Assembly: GCA_000499405.2 (NCBI GenBank)
Contig: HG738163.1
Location: 1-10,921, forward strand
Direction: 5' to 3'
From: Onchocerca volvulus
Lineage: Eukaryota; Nematoda; Chromadorea; Rhabditida; Onchocercidae
Length of the DNA stretch: 10,921 bases
In this document: positions 7,531-10,921 of the stretch, piece after piece
Layout: the number at the start of each line of letters is the position of its first letter
Position numbering within the stretch: the stretch's first letter is position 1
Notes under the pieces: model-generated
What the model saw: only the letters and a program-made list of their open reading frames with translations
Told to the model about the DNA's origin: nothing
Databases searched by the model: none
Made by a program: the position numbers and the translations under genes

Positions 7531-8009
7531 ATGTCAGAAAAATGTCCTATGCATCCCGGTGTTCATCTAATGGAGGATCGTCATTGGGGATTTGAACTGT
7601 TCCGAATGTGGTTTAGTTGTAGGGGAGAGATATCAACTATTGTTTTACTTAGTTATTTTAATTTGCATCTAAATTTAAAATTACGAACAATACTGTTAAA
7701 CTGATAATTAAATTTCGATCTGAATATTATATTCAGACTGATGGATGTGCGACAGAAAGGCAATCTTTCAGTAATGAGAAGTCTGGTGAAGATTCTTCAC
7801 GTATTGGTGCATCGCAAAATCCACTTCTTAGGAGCGCTGATTTATCAACGTCTATTGTTCTCGATTTTGGATGTTCTAAAAACGATCATAGACAATTTCC
7901 ATATCTCCATTTATCACTGAAATATTAAAGTGATCCGAATTTATTAGTTTTTAAGTTAAAGGCTTTTATCATTATTTCGTGCCTCTCAGAAAGAAATATT
8001 TTCGTTTAG
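7531..8009 (+). pseudogene. TfIIB: TFIIB-like pseudogene (transcription initiation factor IIB)
   Basis: TFIIB bridges TBP at the promoter and RNA polymerase II in the nucleus. From ATG 7531 the frame gives MSEKCPMHPGVHLMED, the first half of the N-terminal zinc ribbon (Cys5, His8). A frameshift at about 7579-7588 moves the second half, GDLNCSECGLVVGER (7586-7630), to the next frame, so the C-x2-H and C-x2-C ligands survive but are out of phase. After a 107-bp intron-like gap (7630-7736), DV and then ERQSFSN (7755-7775) replace DVGSEWRTFSN, with another one-base loss between. The B-linker follows clearly: SRIGASQNPLL and ADLSTSI (7797-7856), then DFGCSKNDHR. A TAA sits at 7926-7928. A weak match to the first cyclin fold continues to ERNIFV and a TAG at 8007-8009. 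The second cyclin fold is absent. The retained gap suggests a decayed duplicate or gene fragment and not a processed copy. Confidence 0.85.
7630..7736 (+). other. Intron-like gap in the TFIIB pseudogene with an ATATC boundary
   Basis: Joining AG at 7628-7629 to A at 7737 restores codons for Glu-Arg-Leu-Met-Asp-Val, matching the GDR-VIDV segment of TFIIB, so the gap sits in phase 2. It ends TTATATTCAG, a good 3' splice site. It begins ATATCAAC where GT is expected. The body is AT-rich and full of stops. Either the GT donor mutated or this was a minor-class (U12-type) intron, whose donor can begin ATATC. Confidence 0.5.
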
Positions 8010-8081
8010 CTGGTTTTATTGAATATTGAGTATTTTTGTTTGTCTGATTAATTTGTGTTTTCATTTTATAAGTTCGATTAT

Positions 8082-8153
8082 TTCAACTTAGCAAATGCAT
8101 AATGCATTTTGTCGCTTCTTTTCTTTCTGATAGCGACAAAATAATAAGTTGAA
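8082..8153. repeat. Composite inverted repeat with side palindrome
   Basis: The outer arms TTCAACTTA (8082-8090) and TAAGTTGAA (8145-8153) pair perfectly. The inner arms TTTTGTCGC (8107-8115) and GCGACAAAA (8133-8141) also pair perfectly around a 17-base pyrimidine-rich loop. On the left, between the arms, lies the palindrome AAATGCAT-A-ATGCATTT (8093-8109), overlapping the inner arm by three bases. The fold would be a three-way structure. No function is evident. Confidence 0.55.
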
Positions 8154-8212
8154 TTCTGTTCTTCTGTTCTCACAGTTTCTTCTATTTTGATGTTTATTCA
8201 CTTGGTAACGAA

Positions 8213-8241
8213 CCTCAAACTTGGGTAATTAAACCTTTATT
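8213..8241 (-). promoter_or_regulatory. Conserved 29-bp LTR block with poly(A) signal, copy 3
   Basis: Identical to 732-760 (minus) and to 5192-5220 (plus), although the flanking LTR sequence differs from both. Confidence 0.65.
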
Positions 8242-8486
8242 ATGATTAATTTATAAATCAACATACGCAACAATTATTACAACAATTATATTAACAATAC
8301 AATTCCGATAATATAATGAAGAGATTGTAATGTGAAAGAGGGGGGGAGATAGATTTGGTAAAAAAAAAGGAATTGGTCTATCACCAGCTGGTCCACTCGA
8401 CCGAGCTGATGGCAGCTTGTTAGTTGAAATGATTTTGTAATCAGGACCCCATCCCATCTTCTTCGTGGATGGGGGGTCATGGTACA
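8213..8486 (-). repeat. Related BEL-type LTR, minus strand
   Basis: The minus strand from 8389 to 8213 aligns with 5361-5515 (plus) and ends in a perfect copy of the 29-bp poly(A) block (8241-8213). The 5' end is not fixed; TGTACC at 8486 is the best TGT start. The LTR may extend a little past 8213 toward about 8170. No Gag frame follows on the left, where the TFIIB fossil and hairpin lie, so it is probably a solo or truncated LTR. Confidence 0.55.
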
Positions 8487-8593
8487 TTGTAGAAACAAGA
8501 AAGATCCTTTGTTGTCTCCTAAGTATGCGCCTTTGATGCGCATAAGATTGTGATTTAGTTAGCTGATGATAATAGAGAGCTTTTTTAAGCTCT
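8384..8593. repeat. Cluster of short hairpins
   Basis: Four self-complementary sites lie within about 210 bases: the ACCAGCTGGT palindrome (about 8383-8392); GACCCCATCC (8445-8454) with GGATGGGGGGTC (8467-8478, two extra G); TATGCGC (8524-8530) with GCGCATA (8538-8544), perfect with a 7-base loop; and AGAGCTT (8576-8582) with AAGCTCT (8587-8593), perfect with a TTTT loop. The region is locally GC-rich. Part of it lies in the 5' region of the LTR. Confidence 0.55.
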
Positions 8594-8700
8594 TTAACTG
8601 GATAGACAAAATGATTCTACAATCGACTACATGAGATATGCAATGTAAAATTTTAAACAAAGGGATCACTGATTTTTCTTCTTTTGTCTCGCGATTTCAG

Positions 8701-8761
8701 CGACAATGCAAGAATGTGAACAATATGGATTGGCGGAATTCACGAGATTTAAGTATAATTG
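8701..8761 (+). other. Candidate 61-bp internal exon, unknown gene
   Basis: It is preceded by a pyrimidine-rich tract ending GATTTCAG (8693-8700) and followed by GTAAGA at 8762, both near consensus. The segment is GC-richer than its surroundings. One frame reads TMQECEQYGLAEFTRFKYN; another reads RQCKNVNNMDWRNSRDLSII and stays open to a second donor, GTATGC, at 8773. The two open frames cannot be told apart. I do not recognise either product. No partner exon was found. Confidence 0.22.
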
Positions 8762-8937
8762 GTAAGATGAAGGTATGCATCAGTCTCCCAAATTATTGAA
8801 ACTAAATTATTATTGTGTAGTGTTCGTGCTCTCTTTTCAATCAATTAAATATGTTCTAAAGGCACGATGTCTAAATAATTTATTTGCAGTTGAAACTTCT
8901 AGGATGATGTAGCGAAAATTTTCAAAAATGTTTGGAC

Positions 8938-8951
8938 ATATATATATATAT
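8938..8951. repeat. (AT)7 microsatellite
   Basis: Seven uninterrupted AT units after GGAC. Confidence 0.85.
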
Positions 8952-9392
8952 CAAGGGAGCGCAATAAAATAAAAAACGTTAGAGGTAAAAATAATAAAGT
9001 TCTGGAAGCGACATTTTTATATTAGTCTGTAGAAAAGAAAATATTTTAGTGCATTAATTTTGTTAGCATCATATCAGATTATATCATATCATCACAGTTT
9101 TATGTATGTTATTCTTAAATGATTAAATGCAATCGTTGAGAACTTTTCAGAATTTATACCACTTCTCGTAATTCTGAAAAAGAAATAGAAAACGCTCCAA
9201 ACTGATCATAAACTCATGGGAAGAAACTAATTTGAAAAAAATTACTAACGCAAAGTTCATGGTCAGACTGTTAGGTTTTTTTCCTTATCTTCATTCTTGG
9301 ATGCTAAAGTGTATTTAATGTAAACCAATTTATGATGAATAATTTTTCCTTCTTTTTTATGTATTGTTCCTTAGATTGAAAGATTTAACTAA

Positions 9393-9410
9393 TCTATACA
9401 AATAGAATTC
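9393..9410 (+). other. Possible relic of a third Helitron 5' end
   Basis: CTAATCTATACAAATAGAA (9389-9407) matches the Helitron junction CTAATCTATATAAATAGAA (9917-9935) at 18 of 19 bases. No hairpin precedes it and similarity stops soon after, so it may be coincidence. If real, it could be the start of the upstream copy whose 3' end is at 9920. Confidence 0.25.
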
Positions 9411-9873
9411 ACTATATGGGTTCAATAGTGAGAAAAGAACTAAAACTTATTTATGACATCGAAATTATAGAATACGACTTACGTTATAAAATTCATCATA
9501 GTTGAGACTATTAATAATCATATGTAATTATTCCGTTTTCATTAACGATTTATCCAACTTCGCGATTCTGTGGCAATTTGGGTTTCCCACATAATATTCA
9601 GACTGTAGCAACACTGGATGACAAACAATTGCAAAAAAAGCTATCGAACTGAATTTTTTTGTGAACACGTCAATTTCATTTCTTAAAAATGCTTTTGTAT
9701 TATTGTGAATTAATTTTAATGATTTGATTTATTGCAATAATTATACTGGTTCTAGCCATAGTCCGATATCTATAGTTGCAGCAGCGATATGTATGGCAAG
9801 CTAAGTGTCCAACAACAAAAAATTGCTAGAGTTTTATTTGTGATATTTTTTTAACATTAATCTATATTTCATA

Positions 9874-9920
9874 CTATCTATGGGGGGCCGACCACTCTTC
9901 GCGTGTCCGACTCCAGCTAA
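9874..9920 (+). mobile_element. Helitron 3' terminus of an upstream copy
   Basis: CTATCTATGGG, an imperfect GC-rich hairpin around CTCTTCGCG (about 9888-9910), six bases (CTCCAG) and terminal CTAA at 9917-9920. The layout of hairpin followed by CTRR is the Helitron 3' end. It matches 10710-10755 closely. The body of this upstream copy is not recognisable. Confidence 0.65.
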
Positions 9921-10019
9921 TCTATATAAATAGAAATGTCAATGTTCGTTTGTTCAAAATCATAAACCTCCGTAAGTTCTTAAAATGTACATTATTTATA
10001 TTTAAAATCTTAGATATAC

Positions 10020-10060
10020 CTATTGCTTTGAAATTTTGACACAAAGTTGTAGTCGAATAC
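10020..10060 (+). repeat. Helitron internal repeat, copy 1
   Basis: TATTGCTTTGAAATTTTGAC, then ACAAAGTTGTAGTCGAATA. Related copies are at 10480-10517 (ATTGCTTTCAAGTTTTGACA) and 10815-10852 (ATTACTTTGAAATTTTGACA). The middle copy lies inside the first Helitron, which implies a nested fragment. Confidence 0.55.
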
Positions 10061-10103
10061 GCGCATGTTTTTAAATATTCGTCGATTAGTTTGAAGTTTT
10101 TTT

Positions 10104-10117
10104 GCGCGTTGCGCGTT
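10104..10117 (+). repeat. Tandem GCGCGTT heptamer and flanking short duplication
   Basis: Two perfect GCGCGTT units lie between two related segments that both end in ATGTTTTTAAATA (near 10065-10077 and 10125-10146), an internal duplication of about 60-70 bases within the Helitron. Confidence 0.5.
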
Positions 10118-10755
10118 GCATTCCAATAGGCAAATGTTTTTAAATAACTAATCTGAGCAACTCAAGCTTTTCGTATGTTTTTTGCTTTGTAAGAAATGTG
10201 ATTCGTTTATTTTTTGATTTGTGGGAATGCAGTTGCGAAGGATAGTGTATAATCAAATACTTCGTTCAAGCAATTTAAGGATCATCTCTCTGATTTCTAA
10301 TATTAGACTGTATCTTGAATTGCCCTTTTCGTAAATTTAACCCATTGATCTAAACAGCACAATTGTAAGGTTGAAAATGAGCTTTGTTAATCGTGAATGC
10401 AAACGTCTGTCAAAATGGGAATTGCAACCTCTTAAATTGAAATAACGTGTCTATTGGAATCATAAGAAGTTCTCCACCGATTGCTTTCAAGTTTTGACAA
10501 AACCTTGTATTGGAATAGGCTATCACTTTTATATAGAATGCTCCTTTTATATATATGTAATTCTCTAGAAATATTTATAACCGTCTAGAAGCTTCTATAG
10601 TTTATCTTGCGTTATTTTAATTTTCCTAATTTCAATAACTTGCGAAAAAAAACAATTTTGTAGAAATTTTCCACAATATCGATTAAGCTTCCAAAAAAAA
10701 AGCTTCCAGCTATCTATGGGAACCGAACACGCTTCGCGTGCCCGGCTCCAGCTAA

Positions 10756-10921
10756 TCTATATAAATCGAAATGTTCGTTTGTTCAAAATCTTAAACCTCT
10801 GAAGGTTCTCATCTATTACTTTGAAATTTTGACAGAACGTTGCATTGGGATACATGCATGTTTTACCGAGCTCGCTGAGCTTTGCATACTAAAGGCCAAA
10901 TCCATTTTGCAGAAAGTGAGC
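10756..10921 (+). mobile_element. Second Helitron copy, head-to-tail, runs off the right edge
   Basis: TCTATATAAATCGAAATG starts directly after CTAA of the first copy. The first 50 bases match 9921 onward (GTTCGTTTGTTCAAAATC, AAACCTC), with a deletion of about 35 bases bringing the TTTGAAATTTTGACA motif closer to the start than in copy one. Confidence 0.65.

Larger units (their letters stand above)
8594..9388. other. AT-rich stretch with one exon-like segment and an AT microsatellite
   Basis: Apart from the exon-like segment at 8701-8761 and (AT)7 at 8938-8951, no gene, RNA gene or repeat copy is visible. Confidence 0.45.
9921..10755 (+). mobile_element. Non-autonomous Helitron, 835 bp
   Basis: It opens TCTATATAAATAGAAATG (9921), matching the TC start and the TCTATA-like 5' end common to many Helitrons. 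It ends in a hairpin (CACGC 10728-10732, loop TTC, GCGTG 10736-10740, with CCG/CGG outside a 2x2 mismatch) followed by CTCCAG and CTAA at 10752-10755. There are no terminal inverted repeats and no target duplication, as expected for rolling-circle elements. No Rep/helicase frame is present, so it depends on an autonomous relative. Confidence 0.7.

Noticed and set aside
8107..8141. Hammerhead-type ribozyme around CTGATAGCGA
   Set aside because: The core CTGATGA and GAAA elements are not present.
8251..8543. Two overlapping minus-strand open frames
   Set aside because: Both lie in the LTR that matches 5361-5515. They overlap in different frames and are not conserved as frames in the other copy.

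Overview
The window is AT-rich, gene-poor eukaryotic DNA made mostly of decayed mobile elements. BEL/Pao retrotransposons occur only in animals, a TFIIB fossil of animal type still carries an apparent short intron, and Helitron-type ends are present. An invertebrate animal genome is therefore likely; an arthropod or nematode is a guess, and no species can be named. I see no intact host gene, no rRNA or tRNA gene and no CRISPR array.

Layout. (1) 1-1136, minus strand: the left end is a BEL/Pao-type LTR retrotransposon, with its 5' LTR at about 1136-612, a short leader, and a Gag reading frame (513 to beyond base 1) broken by one in-frame UAG. (2) 1137-4820: layered old repeats. These include a small open frame abutting the LTR, a degenerate 66-bp repeat that reads in phase as a 22-residue protein repeat on the minus strand, a possible short BEL-like LTR (2134-1937, minus), two direct copies of an LTR-like 3' region (2607-2776 and 3305-3456), and two divergently oriented open frames (3713-4006 minus; 4171-4497 plus with one UGA). 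(3) 4824-5515: a second, diverged copy of the BEL LTR on the plus strand, its leader, and then an abrupt join to the 3' part of a related LTR whose better copy lies at 8213-8486 on the minus strand. (4) 5516-7530: unassigned AT-rich DNA with one perfect 15-bp hairpin. (5) 7531-8009: a broken copy of the general transcription factor TFIIB, with zinc ribbon, intron-like gap, linker and start of the core, carrying frameshifts and stops. (6) 8082-8600: a composite inverted repeat, then the minus-strand LTR with a cluster of short GC-rich hairpins. (7) 9874-10921: two head-to-tail copies of a short non-autonomous Helitron, 835 bp from junction to junction.

No set of genes works together here. The strongest calls are the BEL/Pao Gag and LTR pair, the Helitron tandem and the TFIIB pseudogene. 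The ORFs of 60-100 codons elsewhere are no longer than chance would give at this base composition and are called with low confidence.
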